Positions 1-9,103 are shown, counted from the stretch's first letter. The stretch is DNA of 64,000 nt from Hymenobacter guriensis (GCF_015773195.1 NZ_JADWYK010000007.1:228352-292351), one strand, 5' to 3'. Numbers and translations are program-made. The notes: generated by a model from the letters alone, not told the origin.

Positions 1-613
1 ATTTCTGCCGGTAGTTGAGAATACGGCCCGTGCCCTGCATAAACAGGCTGGGATAAATCAGCAATACGGCCACGGCCACGGCGGCGGGCACGGCTACGTA
101 CTTCCACAGGGGCCGCGTTTGGGCCGGAATATTAATGCCTTGGGCAAATTCGAGGCCCGTGAACTGGGCAGCGCGCTGCTCCAGGCTGGCCGCAATCAGG
201 GCGTTTTCGCGGGCTTGGCCCTGGAGCTGAAGGGCGTTCAGGAGCTTGTCTTGTACCTGCGGAAACAGCTCGCCCACGCGCTGGGCAGCCTGTTCGTCGG
301 AGAGCAGGCGGCGGAGGTTGGTAAGGGCGGCCAGCGGCTGCCAGATCCAGCGCACAAACGCGTACACGCCCAGCCCCAGAAACCCAAACAGCAGCCCACC
401 CCGCACCCAAGTAGGCAGGTACAGAAAGTACTCCAGCAGGTTGAGGACAACGAACAGCGTGAGCAACAGGCCACCAGCCACGAGGCCGCCGCGCACGAGC
501 AAACTCAGGTAAAACTTGCGCTTAAAGGCTTCCAGCTGCGTGAGCACCTGTGCCAGCGCCGAGGAGCGGGCAGCGGGTGCCGTCGTCAGCCGGGGAGTGT
601 CTTCCACCAGCAT
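1..613 (-). CDS. DUF4175 family membrane protein, N-terminal part
   Basis: This reading frame opens at an ATG at 613 and runs off the left edge, so only about the first 204 residues are present. They show a charged N-terminal helix, a hydrophobic hairpin of two membrane segments (roughly residues 38-60 and 66-84, with the turn EYFLYLPTWVRGG), then a soluble helix containing DEQAAQRVGELFPQVQDKLLNALQLQ, which is split here only by the family's usual spacing, and a third hydrophobic segment near the edge. This order matches the start of Bacteroidota DUF4175 proteins, which are usually over 1,000 residues and of unknown function. The family call is from recall of its N-terminal pattern. Confidence 0.75.
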   Translation of the reverse strand, partial: MLVEDTPRLTTAPAARSSALAQVLTQLEAFKRKFYLSLLVRGGLVAGGLLLTLFVVLNLLEYFLYLPTWVRGGLLFGFLGLGVYAFVRWIWQPLAALTNLRRLLSDEQAAQRVGELFPQVQDKLLNALQLQGQARENALIAASLEQRAAQFTGLEFAQGINIPAQTRPLWKYVAVPAAVAVAVLLIYPSLFMQGTGRILNYRQK

Positions 614-746
614 AAAAGAGGGCAATAAAAGGAAAAGCAGTGCAGAGGGGTCGGGCAGCAAGCTGCCGAACGGCACCGCCCCGTTAAATTTACGTCAGAA
701 CCCGCAGATGCGCTGCAAAGATTCCCCAACAACTCTGGGGCAAAGC

Positions 747-1523
747 TTAACTGGCGGCGGATAGCTGCACGTAGGCCGGGCAATGGTCTGAATGCACCAC
801 ATCGGCCAAAAGACCCGCCCCCGCCACGCGTGGTTGCAACGTATTGTCTACCAGCAGGTGATCGAGGCGCCAGCCCACGTTGCGGGCCCGGGCGCCGGCC
901 CGGTACGTCCACCAGGAGTAGTGCCCGGGGGCGTCGCCGTGGATGTGGCGGAAGGAGTCGGTGAAGCCATCGGCCAGGAAATCCTTAAACCACTGCCGTT
1001 CCTCGGGCGTGAAGCCGGGGGAGTTTTGGTTGGCTTTGGGATTGTGCAGGTCCAGCTCCCGCTGGCAGCAGTTGAAGTCACCGGCTATAACTAGGGGTGG
1101 AGTGCCCGCCGCTTGCAGCTCCCGCACGTAGCGCCGGAAAAAGTGCAGCCACTCCACTTTGAAAGCCTGCCGCTCGGGGCTGCTGGTGCCGGAGGGCATG
1201 TACACGTTCAGCACCGAAAAGTCGTCGAAATCCAGGCGCAGCACGCGGCCTTCCAGGTCATAGCAGTCGGTGCCGCAGCCTACCTCCACGTGGCGCGGAA
1301 GCTGGCGCGTGAGGGTGGCAACACCGCTGTAGCCGGGTTTCTGAGCCGGGTGCTGGTACACGTGGTAGCCCAGCGCCTCCAGCCCGCTCACATCCAGTGG
1401 CTCGCGCCCGGCCTTTATCTCCTGCAGGCACAGCACGTCGGGCACCTCCGCCTGCAGCCAGTCCAGCAGGCCTTTGCTCAGCGCCGACCGCAGCCCGTTG
1501 ACGTTATAGCTGATGATTTTCAA
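747..1523 (-). CDS. xth: Exodeoxyribonuclease III (AP endonuclease)
   Basis: A 258-residue protein of the exonuclease III/EEP fold, which cuts DNA at abasic sites in base excision repair and degrades 3' ends. The conserved blocks are in order: the N-terminal YNVNGLRSA, the metal-binding glutamate in CLQEIKA, YSGVATL, the GDFNCCQRELDLHNPK block, and the C-terminal WRLDHLLV and SDHCPAY carrying the catalytic Asp-His. Length is typical. The start codon is TTG at 1523: an in-frame stop lies a few codons upstream and no ATG precedes the conserved KIISYNVNG. It is separated from the upstream two-gene unit by an inverted repeat, so it probably has its own transcript. Confidence 0.93.
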   Translation of the reverse strand: MKIISYNVNGLRSALSKGLLDWLQAEVPDVLCLQEIKAGREPLDVSGLEALGYHVYQHPAQKPGYSGVATLTRQLPRHVEVGCGTDCYDLEGRVLRLDFDDFSVLNVYMPSGTSSPERQAFKVEWLHFFRRYVRELQAAGTPPLVIAGDFNCCQRELDLHNPKANQNSPGFTPEERQWFKDFLADGFTDSFRHIHGDAPGHYSWWTYRAGARARNVGWRLDHLLVDNTLQPRVAGAGLLADVVHSDHCPAYVQLSAAS

Positions 1524-1540
1524 CTGGTTGGGTTATTAAA

Positions 1541-1606
1541 TGGTTGTCTTGTTGAGTGGCTGGCTGGTCAATTGATGAATAAATGAGCCATTCAACAAGA
1601 CAACCA
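1541..1606. repeat. Imperfect inverted repeat, possible terminator
   Basis: Twenty-base arms at 1541-1560 and 1587-1606 are complementary with a single mismatch. The sequence also allows a second pairing, 1561-1568 with 1603-1610 (tggctggt/accagcca), which competes with the outer stem. It lies between the stop of the 1616-1981 gene and the TTG start of xth, all on the minus strand. It may end the upstream unit, but no clear T-run follows. Confidence 0.5.
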
Positions 1607-1615
1607 GCCAGCCCT

Positions 1616-1981
1616 TTACCCATTCAGCCGGTCCATTTCCTGGAAATACTCCAGCATGTGCCATTTGAGCATGCGCTCCTGCTCCTTGAGGGTGGAGAAG
1701 GGCACGGGCTTGAGCAGACGGAAGTGGGGCCAGCCGTCTTCGTCCACGCTTTCCAGCTCGTAGTAGCCGGAGAGGCTGAACAGGCGGCAGGTGGCAATGT
1801 GCATCAGATCCTGCTTCTGCTCCTTGGTGAAGGGGCCGCCGCCCTGGCCCAGCTCCTGCACGCCAATAAGCAGCAGCAGCGCGTTCAGGTCGGGCTTTTT
1901 GCCGAACCGCTCGCGCAGGTCGTTCATCAACTCCCACCAGCGCTGCTCAAACTGAGCTTCGGTTTCCTCGGGGTTCAGCAT
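1616..1981 (-). CDS. Conserved hypothetical protein, 121 aa
   Basis: A soluble, acidic, helix-rich protein of 121 residues with no signal peptide or membrane segment. It begins three bases after the stop of the AhpD-like gene, so the two are almost surely cotranscribed and may be translationally coupled. Visible blocks include FEQRWWELMNDLRERFGKKP near the N-terminus and LLLLIGVQELGQG in the middle. I recognise it only as a conserved Bacteroidota hypothetical; the pairing with a CxxC alkylhydroperoxidase-like protein hints at a shared role, but no function can be assigned from the sequence. Confidence 0.8.
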   Translation of the reverse strand: MLNPEETEAQFEQRWWELMNDLRERFGKKPDLNALLLLIGVQELGQGGGPFTKEQKQDLMHIATCRLFSLSGYYELESVDEDGWPHFRLLKPVPFSTLKEQERMLKWHMLEYFQEMDRLNG

Positions 1982-1984
1982 GGC

Positions 1985-2365
1985 TTATGCGGTGTGCTCG
2001 GCGTGGGGCGGTGCCGGCGCGGCCGATTCCTCCTTGAGGGCTTCCCAATACTCCACAGCCCGGCGGAAGTGCGGAATCACGATGCTGCCGCCGATGAGGT
2101 TGGCAATGGCAAATACCTCGTAAATCTCCGTGTCGTTAATGCCTTCCTCGTGGCACTTGCCGAGGTGGTACTTGATGCAGTCGTCGCAGCGCAGCACCAT
2201 GGAGCAGGCCAGGCCCAGCATTTCCTTGGTGCGCACGTCGAGGGCGCCTTCCTGGTAGGTGTTGGTGTCGAGGTTGAAGAAACGCTTGATGACCTTGTTA
2301 TCCGCCGCCATGATTTTTTCATTCATGCGCTGGCGGTAGTCGTTGAACTCAGAAACGAGGGACAT
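1985..2365 (-). CDS. Carboxymuconolactone decarboxylase / AhpD-like protein
   Basis: A 126-residue all-helical protein of the AhpD/CMD family. The redox-type motif is visible as C60-DD-C63-IKY-H67 (CxxCxxxH), the catalytic centre of AhpD-like peroxidase partners, and is followed by an EEG(I)NDTEIYEVFAIANLIGG helix typical of the family. Such proteins act as small thiol peroxidase adaptors or decarboxylases; the CxxC favours a redox role. It is the first gene of a two-gene unit with the 121-residue hypothetical. The divergent neighbour is comF, about 170 bp away. Confidence 0.88.
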   Translation of the reverse strand: MSLVSEFNDYRQRMNEKIMAADNKVIKRFFNLDTNTYQEGALDVRTKEMLGLACSMVLRCDDCIKYHLGKCHEEGINDTEIYEVFAIANLIGGSIVIPHFRRAVEYWEALKEESAAPAPPHAEHTA

Positions 2366-2539
2366 ATAGGGAAAGGAAAAACGAAAGGAAAACAGGCCCG
2401 GTGGCCCGCGAGAGTAGAAACCTAAAATTAGGCAGAAGTTTTGGCCAACAGGTGGTTTTGGGCGGGGCTGGGGTAGCGGGAGTTTCTTTTCGGCGGCTTA
2501 TTGTCTATCTTCCAGCTACTACCCTATCCACTACCCGCT

Positions 2540-3247
2540 ATGCCGCTGCCCGCCCTGCTCACCGATTTTGTGTCGTTGCTGTTTCCGCAACTGTGCCTGG
2601 GCTGCTCCGATCTGCTGGCCCGGGGCGAAGACCATATCTGCACCAGCTGCCGGGCCCAGCTACCCTTCACCGATTACCACTTGTTGCCCGAGACGGAAAA
2701 CCCACTGGCCCGGCGCTTCTGGGGCAAGGTACCGGTGCAGCATGCCTTGAGCTACCTACGCTTTCTGCGCCGGGGCCGCGTGCAGCACCTGCTGCACCAG
2801 CTCAAATACCGCAACCAACCCGAAATAGGCCGGGTGCTGGGTTGCTGGTACGGTGCCGAGCTGGCTCGGAATGGTCTGCTCGCCCACGATGTGGACCTGA
2901 TTGCGCCGGTGCCGCTACATCCGCGCAAGCTGGCCAAACGAGGCTACAACCAGACCGATTCCTTTGCCCAGGGCCTGGCCGACAGCCTGCAGGTGCCGTG
3001 GCAGGCGGAGGCCTTGCGGCGCCTAGAGCACACGGTTTCTCAAACCCGCAAAAACCGCGTGCAGCGCTGGGAAAACGTAGCCGAGGTATTCGCGGTAGCT
3101 AAACCGGCAGAGGTGGCTGGCAAGCATGTGCTGGTAGTAGACGATGTGCTGACCACCGGAGCTACCCTCGAAGCCTGTACGCTAGTGCTGTTGGCTGCCG
3201 GAGCCCGCGCCGTCAGTATAGCTACCATTGCCTGCGCCGACCGGTAA
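2540..3247 (+). CDS. comF: ComF family phosphoribosyltransferase-like protein
   Basis: A 235-residue ComF/GntX-type protein. The N-terminus has two CxxC pairs (CLGC and CTSC) that form the small zinc finger of the family, and the C-terminal half is a type I phosphoribosyltransferase fold with the PRPP-binding loop VLVVDDVLTTGAT. ComF is required for DNA uptake in naturally competent bacteria, where it helps move single-stranded DNA through the inner membrane; no competence genes lie beside it here. An ATG at 2501 is in frame, but the family start fits MPLPALLTDF at 2540. The gene converges on gldJ. Confidence 0.9.
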   Translation: MPLPALLTDFVSLLFPQLCLGCSDLLARGEDHICTSCRAQLPFTDYHLLPETENPLARRFWGKVPVQHALSYLRFLRRGRVQHLLHQLKYRNQPEIGRVLGCWYGAELARNGLLAHDVDLIAPVPLHPRKLAKRGYNQTDSFAQGLADSLQVPWQAEALRRLEHTVSQTRKNRVQRWENVAEVFAVAKPAEVAGKHVLVVDDVLTTGATLEACTLVLLAAGARAVSIATIACADR

Positions 3248-3411
3248 ACCACGGATTCTCACGAATTTATCGGATTCCACGGATTTTGTAGCTGGCGCAG
3301 TCCTCAACCAAAACCACATATAAAAACAAGAAGGCCTCGTGAAAACGAGGCCTTCTTGTTTAGCTTTAATCGTCCACAAAATCCGCGAAATCCGCGCGAA
3401 TCCGTGGTTTA
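3245..3411. repeat. Convergent-gene inverted repeat that includes both stop codons
   Basis: Degenerate 35-45 bp arms (3245-3289 and 3376-3411) built from repeated 'cggattt'-like units face each other around a central terminator hairpin. Both arms begin with the identical 13-mer taaaccacggatt, read inward on each strand, and its first three bases are the stop codons of comF and of gldJ. It looks like a dispersed intergenic element that inserted at, or evolved with, a convergent gene junction. Confidence 0.65.
3324..3361. terminator. Bidirectional intrinsic terminator between comF and gldJ
   Basis: A perfect 17-bp stem (3324-3340 with 3345-3361) closed by a GAAA tetraloop, with A-rich and T-rich flanks on both sides so that it can work on either strand. 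It sits in the middle of the convergent comF/gldJ junction. Confidence 0.85.
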
Positions 3412-4674
3412 TTTGTTCGAGCCGGCGTTGATCATGGCACAGCGGAAGCCGATGGCAGCCGTAGCTGAGTCTTCAGCCATGAAGCGGCGCGTACCGGGCG
3501 ACAACCAGTAAGCTACATCTTTCCAGGAACCGCCTTTGAACACGCGTACGTGGTCATCGATAAGCGACTGGTACCCCTTCTTGTCGTAACCTTCAGCTTT
3601 GTCGAGGAAGCCGTTACGACGGAAGGGGTTCAGGTCTTCCTCGTCCTGGAACGACAGCGGGCGGTAGATGTCCTGCACCCACTCGTTCACGTTGCCCGAC
3701 ATATTGTACAGGCCGTAGTCGTTTGGTGGGTAGGCGTACACGTACTCGGTAATCATGGCGCCGTCGTTCAGGCTGCCGGCAATACCGGCGTAGTCACCGC
3801 GGCCACGCTTGAAGTTAGCCAGGAACTGGCCCATCTTCTTGCCGTAGGGGTTACGCACCTGGCGACCATCCCATGGATAGATGCGCTTGTTTTCCTGGTT
3901 TTCGTTGCCGGTTTCCTGCGTGCCGATAAGGGCCTGAGCAGCGTACTCCCACTCTGCCTCGGTGGGCAGACGGTAGTTAGGCAGCGTGTTGCCGTTTTCG
4001 ATGGCAATTTTTGACTTGCCGGTACCTTCAGCACCACCTGCTGCGGCATCAGCGGTAGCGTCGGCGCTTTTCTTCTTGCCGAAGAGGCCGCCGCCTTTCT
4101 TTTTGCCGCCATCTTCAATATCACCTTCGCCAGCCAGCTTCTCATTCACCTTGGCAGTACGCCAGGTGCAATAGTCGTTGGCCTGCAGCCAGCTCACACC
4201 CACCACGGGGAAGTAGCGGAAACCGGGGTAGCGCAGGTAGTAGTCCACATACGGGTCGTTGAACGACAGCTCACGCGCCCACACCGTGGTATCTGGCAAG
4301 GCCGACTGATAGAACTCTTCGGCGGAGTCTTTGCGGACAAAATGCAAATACTCCAGCCAGTGGATGTTGGCCACCTCAGCTTCGTCCATATAGAACGAAG
4401 CAATGGTAACCGTGCGCTCCACGTTGTCGCGCGTCATGGCTACATCTTCCTCAGCCGAGCCCAGCACTGTGCGGCCGCCTTCGATGAAAACGAGACCGGG
4501 GCCTTCGGGAATGCCTTGATAATCAGCAACCTTCATGCCCTGCTCAGTGTTGTATTCCAGCCCCGTAGTGGAGCTGTACTTGCCGGGCTTGGTGCTGGTA
4601 GGAGGACCTTTTTTGCAGGCTCCCAGCGCCAGGGACCCCAAGGCAGCGTAGCAGAGGTATTTAGCGAGGTTCAT
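3409..4674 (-). CDS. gldJ: Gliding motility lipoprotein GldJ-like (SUMF1 fold)
   Basis: A 421-residue lipoprotein: the signal peptide ends in a lipobox with C20 (LGAC). Most of the protein is a formylglycine-generating-enzyme (SUMF1) fold, seen in LPTEAEWEYAA, YNMSGNVNEWVQD and the C-terminal FKGGSWKD...GFRCA. In Flavobacterium, GldJ is an outer-membrane lipoprotein with this fold needed for gliding and type IX secretion; its start SSTTGLEYN resembles that family, so I prefer GldJ over GldK. About residues 180-215 are a lysine/glycine/alanine-rich insert inside the domain (KKKGGGLFGKKKSADA). It is followed on the same side by a PorP/SprF gene upstream, which supports the secretion context. 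Confidence 0.85.
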   Translation of the reverse strand: MNLAKYLCYAALGSLALGACKKGPPTSTKPGKYSSTTGLEYNTEQGMKVADYQGIPEGPGLVFIEGGRTVLGSAEEDVAMTRDNVERTVTIASFYMDEAEVANIHWLEYLHFVRKDSAEEFYQSALPDTTVWARELSFNDPYVDYYLRYPGFRYFPVVGVSWLQANDYCTWRTAKVNEKLAGEGDIEDGGKKKGGGLFGKKKSADATADAAAGGAEGTGKSKIAIENGNTLPNYRLPTEAEWEYAAQALIGTQETGNENQENKRIYPWDGRQVRNPYGKKMGQFLANFKRGRGDYAGIAGSLNDGAMITEYVYAYPPNDYGLYNMSGNVNEWVQDIYRPLSFQDEEDLNPFRRNGFLDKAEGYDKKGYQSLIDDHVRVFKGGSWKDVAYWLSPGTRRFMAEDSATAAIGFRCAMINAGSNK

Positions 4675-4742
4675 ACGTTAGACGAAATTACCTGAGAAGA
4701 AAAGAGTTAGTGAAGGCAATTTGAGTGCAATAATACAAAAAC

Positions 4743-5771
4743 TCAAAAGTACGGGCAAGGAACTGACCGGTAATTTTTCCGGCTAATTCGGCGGCGGGCC
4801 GCAGCCAGCACATCCACCTGTTCCAGAGTCAGTACAATTTCGTGGGCGCCGCCCGCGCCCAGGTTACGGTGCCCGAGCTCCGCGTCGTAGCTGTAGCCCA
4901 CGCGAAAACCGGGCATCTGTATCCCCACGATAGTCGTGAGCACCGAAGCAGGTTGCGGTGCGCCGGGCAGCGGAATGCCCCGGTACAGCAACCCCACGGT
5001 AAGCGGGGTGAAGGTGCCGTAAAGCCCGGCTTCGGCCCGCTGGCTGCCGCCCTGGCGGGTGTAGGCAAGCGTAGGCGAGAGGCTGGCTTCGCGGTAGTGC
5101 TGTTTAACGGTTGTTTCTGAAAAAAAGTGCTTTACCCCGGCGGTAAATGTAAAGCGCGTGGGCAACGGCCCCGCAGCCTGCACCCCCAGGTCGGGGCGGT
5201 TAAGGTGGTAGGTACTAAGCCCCAGCCAGGCTTGCCGGGTGTACAGCAGCCCGCCGAGGCCGATGCTCAGGTAATGCACCGGGTCGAAGGGAATGGCCTC
5301 GGCGGTGGGGCTGGTGTTCAGGCCTTCGTCGGAAAGCTGGTCGCCAAACACGAGGTTGCCATAGCTGATGCGCTGGTTGCCATACGTCACCTGGGCTCCG
5401 CCACTTAGGTACACATCGGCGGTAAGGCGGGCGTGGTAGGCGTAGAGGGCGGCCGCTTCCAGCCGGGTGTAGCCGATGGCGCCCAGCTGGTCGAGGTTGA
5501 GGACTCCCCCAACGGCGCTGCGCTGCTCATTGAAGCGGTAGTCGGCGCCGAGGTGGGAGCTTTGGAATGAGCCGGCCAGGGAAGGGAACTGGTCGCGGTA
5601 AGCCAGCGTAATGCCGTAGTCGTGCTGCAGGCCCGTAAAAGCCGGGTTCAGGTGCAGGCGGGTGGCGTAGGGCTGCGAAAAATACAGGTCCTGCGCCCCA
5701 GCCGATGCAACGCCTCCTACCCACAAGCTCATCGTACCCAGAAACAGGCGCAGGCGGGCGGTGGTTGGCAT
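4743..5771 (-). CDS. Type IX secretion membrane protein, PorP/SprF family
   Basis: A 342-residue outer-membrane barrel of the PorP/SprF family, which anchors type IX secretion cargo or adhesins at the surface in Bacteroidota. Seen are a signal peptide ending at AGA/QDLYFSQ, the family entry motif YFSQPYATRLHLNPAFTG, alternating aromatic beta strands throughout, and the C-terminal CPYF, typical of this family. I chose the ATG at 5771 because it gives a clean signal peptide; in-frame ATGs at 5777, 5780, 5798 and 5861 are possible. It lies 68 bp upstream of gldJ on the same strand and may be cotranscribed with it. Confidence 0.85.
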   Translation of the reverse strand: MPTTARLRLFLGTMSLWVGGVASAGAQDLYFSQPYATRLHLNPAFTGLQHDYGITLAYRDQFPSLAGSFQSSHLGADYRFNEQRSAVGGVLNLDQLGAIGYTRLEAAALYAYHARLTADVYLSGGAQVTYGNQRISYGNLVFGDQLSDEGLNTSPTAEAIPFDPVHYLSIGLGGLLYTRQAWLGLSTYHLNRPDLGVQAAGPLPTRFTFTAGVKHFFSETTVKQHYREASLSPTLAYTRQGGSQRAEAGLYGTFTPLTVGLLYRGIPLPGAPQPASVLTTIVGIQMPGFRVGYSYDAELGHRNLGAGGAHEIVLTLEQVDVLAAARRRISRKNYRSVPCPYF

Positions 5772-5942
5772 CGGCATCATGGGCCCCTCTAACGGCATTA
5801 CGGGCGGGTTTGGTGTGTGGGCCGGCGGCCGAAGGTTCGAAAATGGGGAAAATCCCGGCATCTTTACCGAAGTCAGCCGCCCCGCTTACGTACCACGGCG
5901 GGCGTCTGGTTCGTTTCGGTTTTCTTTTACTTCTCTACGGTT

Positions 5943-8900
5943 ATGCGGAAGTTTCTTCTGGGAGTTCTGATTTTTCTGGTCGTGCTAGTGGCCGCGGTGG
6001 CCCTGGCCCCGGTTCTGTTCAAAGACAAAATAAAGCAAGCCCTCGACAAGCAGCTGGCCCAGCGCGTGGCCGCGAAGGTGGAGTATAATCCCGACAACGT
6101 GAGCTTGAGCCTGTTGCGCTCCTTCCCTGACCTGTCGTTGGGTATCGACGGGTTGCGCATTATCGGGCAGGATTCGTTTTCGCGCGATACGCTGGCCTTT
6201 CTGCCCTCCTTACGGGTGGGGCTGGACTTGATGAGCGTGGTGCGCGGCGACGAAATCAAGATCAAAACCATCCAGCTCAACCAGCCCGACCTGAGCTTGC
6301 GGGTGCTAAAAAGCGGCCGCGCCAACTGGGATATTTTTCTATCCGACTCGGCCGCGGCCGCCAAGGGTCAGGATACCAGTCAGGTGCGGGTGGCTATTAA
6401 GGGCTGGGAAATCAATGGGGGCAAGCTGCGCTACGAGGACCTGACCATCCCGTTCGCCATGCAGCTGCGCGGCATCGACCACACGGGCTCCGGCGACTTC
6501 GAGCAGAACGTGTTCGACATGGTGAGCCAGACCACGGCCCAGAGCTTCTCGATGCAGTACGATGGCACCGAGTACGTGACCGACAAGAAGCTGGCCGGCG
6601 ACGTGACCCTGGCCATGGACCTGGGCAAGATGCTGTTCACCTTCAAAGACAACAAGGTGCAGTTGAACGACTTTCCCGCGACCTTCCAGGGCGCCATCGG
6701 CCTGCCCAACGCCACCGACATTACCTACGACCTCACCTTCAAAGCCCTCGAAACCGACTTCAAGAACATCCTGAGCTTGGTGCCGGGCGCCTACAACGAG
6801 CAGTTCAAGGACCTGAATGCCACTGGAAAAGTGGCGTTTGATGGCTACTTCAAGGGCGTGCAGAATGAGGTGAAGATGCCCGGCTACGGCGTGAACCTGC
6901 AGGTGAAGAATGGCACGTTCAAATACCCGCAGTTGCCCCAGGAAGCCCGCAACATCAACGTGGACATGCAGGTAGATAACCCTTCGGGCTTCACCAACAA
7001 CGTGAAGGTGAACGTGAAGCAGTTTCACCTGGATCTAGGCAAAAACCCCATCGACGGCAACGTGCTGATTGACGGGCTGGAGCCCATGAAAGTAGATGGG
7101 CGCGTGAAAGCCAACGTGGACCTGGCCGAGATGATGAAGGTGTACCCCGTGCAGGACTTACTGTTGCGCGGGTTGCTGGCCGTAGATGCCACCGCCAAGG
7201 GCACCTACTCCAAAACCCAGATGCCCGTGACCCAGGCTGCCCTGCGCCTCACCAACGGCTACGTGAAAAGCAAGCAGTTCCCGGCCCCCATCGAGAACCT
7301 GACCATGAACGGCACCGTGACCAATACCACCGGCCAGGTAAACGACACGCGCATCAACATTCCGCAGTTCCGGATGCTGCTGGACGGGGAGCCGCTGGAA
7401 GGCCGCGTAGCCGCTCAGAACCTCGACAAGCCGGTGTTTGATGCCGACGTGAAAGGCATCATCGATCTGACCAAAATCACCAAGATCTTCCCGCTGGAAG
7501 GCATGACGGTGACGGGCCGCCTGAACGGCAATGTGGCCGCCAAGGGCAACATGGCCGACGTGGAAGCCGGCCGCTACCAGAACATTGTGGCCTCGGGCAC
7601 GGTGAATGCCAAGAACGTAACCTACAAGAGCACCGACCTGCCCCAGGGCGTGAAAGTCACGCAGGCTACGGCTACATTCAACAACGCCAACATCGTACTC
7701 AAGGACATGCAGGGCTTCGTGGGTTCATCGGATATTGCGGCCTCGGGCACCATCAACAACTATATGGGCTACCTGTTCACGCCCGGCCAGCCCCTGCGCG
7801 GCAACCTCACGGTAAATTCCAAGCGCTTTAACGTGAACGAGTGGATGGTTGACGAGGTGACGGCCAAGCCCACCGCCACGGCCAAAACCGCCGCGCCCGC
7901 CAAAGCCCAGGGCGTACTCCAGATTCCCAAGTTCTTCGACCTGACGTTGAACTCCAACGTGGGCGAAGTACAATACGACAACCTCAAGCTCCAGGACGTG
8001 AAAGGCACCGTGGTAGTGCGCGACGAGGCCGCCCGCATGGATGGCCTGACCTTCAACACCCTGGGCGGGGCTTTTGCTACCAACGGCTCTTACAGCAGCA
8101 AGGACTTGCAACACCCCAAGTTCAACTTTGGGCTCAATATCAAGAACCTGAACTTCCAGAATGCTTTCCGGGCGTTTGAGTCGGTGAAGAAGTTTGTGCC
8201 GCTGGCCTCGCAGGTAGAGGGCATCTTCTCCACCAACTTCAACGTGAGCGGAGAAATGGGCCAGGACATGCTGCCCGTGTACAGCTCCCTCACCGGCAAA
8301 GGCGTGTTTGAGGTGGTGCGGGCCGCCGTGGGCAACTCCGGTGTGCTCAACAAAGTTGGCAACCTCACCCAGCTGAATGAGCTGAAAAAGTTCGTGGTGG
8401 AAAACAAAGACGTGGCGGCCGAGATGCTGAATGGCAACTTCATCGTGAAGCCCTTCGATTTCACCGTGGGTCAGATTAAAACCACCGTGGGCGGCTCCAG
8501 CAACGTGAACGGCGGACTGGAATATGTAATGGCGCTGGACGTGCCTACCGGTAAAGTCGGCAATGCCCTCAACGCCAAGCTTACCCAGCTCACCGGCGTG
8601 CAGGACATCAAAGGCACGGAGCGCGTGACCATGGGCCTGAAAATCGGCGGCAGCCTCTCGAACCCCGATGTGAAGCTGACCACTGCCGGCGCCAAAACCC
8701 AGGCCAAGGACCTAGCGAAAAGCCTGGTGACGAGCGTGGTGCAAAGCAAGGTAGACGATGCCAAGCTCAAGCTGGCTTCCAAGGCTAAAGTAGCCCAGGA
8801 CAGCCTGCAGAAAGAAGCCCTGCGCAAGCAGCAGGAACTGACTGATAAGGCTCGCTTGGAGCTGGAAAAGAAGCGTCAGGAAACCCAGACCAAAATCCAG

Positions 8901-8990
8901 GACAAGGCCAAGGACAAGCTTAACGGCATCCTGTTCGGCAAAAAGCCCAAGCCGACTGAGCCCGCCCCCGCCGATACCACTAAGAAGTAG
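5943..8990 (+). CDS. AsmA family envelope protein
   Basis: A 1,015-residue protein of the AsmA/TamB-like group. It starts with a single membrane anchor (residues about 3-23, LLGVLIFLVVLVAAVALAP) and then the classical AsmA opening with VSLSLLRSFPDLSLGIDGLRI. The body is long repetitive beta structure, as expected for the periplasmic bridge-like proteins that carry or regulate lipids between membranes. The last 90 residues are a lysine/glutamine-rich helix (QDSLQKEALRKQQEL and following) that could form a coiled coil. Start chosen at 5943, directly before the anchor, although the frame is open upstream to 5817. Its exact role in this organism is not known. Confidence 0.88.
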   Translation: MRKFLLGVLIFLVVLVAAVALAPVLFKDKIKQALDKQLAQRVAAKVEYNPDNVSLSLLRSFPDLSLGIDGLRIIGQDSFSRDTLAFLPSLRVGLDLMSVVRGDEIKIKTIQLNQPDLSLRVLKSGRANWDIFLSDSAAAAKGQDTSQVRVAIKGWEINGGKLRYEDLTIPFAMQLRGIDHTGSGDFEQNVFDMVSQTTAQSFSMQYDGTEYVTDKKLAGDVTLAMDLGKMLFTFKDNKVQLNDFPATFQGAIGLPNATDITYDLTFKALETDFKNILSLVPGAYNEQFKDLNATGKVAFDGYFKGVQNEVKMPGYGVNLQVKNGTFKYPQLPQEARNINVDMQVDNPSGFTNNVKVNVKQFHLDLGKNPIDGNVLIDGLEPMKVDGRVKANVDLAEMMKVYPVQDLLLRGLLAVDATAKGTYSKTQMPVTQAALRLTNGYVKSKQFPAPIENLTMNGTVTNTTGQVNDTRINIPQFRMLLDGEPLEGRVAAQNLDKPVFDADVKGIIDLTKITKIFPLEGMTVTGRLNGNVAAKGNMADVEAGRYQNIVASGTVNAKNVTYKSTDLPQGVKVTQATATFNNANIVLKDMQGFVGSSDIAASGTINNYMGYLFTPGQPLRGNLTVNSKRFNVNEWMVDEVTAKPTATAKTAAPAKAQGVLQIPKFFDLTLNSNVGEVQYDNLKLQDVKGTVVVRDEAARMDGLTFNTLGGAFATNGSYSSKDLQHPKFNFGLNIKNLNFQNAFRAFESVKKFVPLASQVEGIFSTNFNVSGEMGQDMLPVYSSLTGKGVFEVVRAAVGNSGVLNKVGNLTQLNELKKFVVENKDVAAEMLNGNFIVKPFDFTVGQIKTTVGGSSNVNGGLEYVMALDVPTGKVGNALNAKLTQLTGVQDIKGTERVTMGLKIGGSLSNPDVKLTTAGAKTQAKDLAKSLVTSVVQSKVDDAKLKLASKAKVAQDSLQKEALRKQQELTDKARLELEKKRQETQTKIQDKAKDKLNGILFGKKPKPTEPAPADTTKK

Positions 8991-9103
8991 GACAGAATCC
9001 TGCACACCAGGAATCATCCGGGCTGCGTTGTTGTCTGCCCGGTACGGAAGTTGCTACCCGGCTTCTTCCCCTTTCTTCAATTAATTCCCTTTCCCCTTTT
9101 ACC

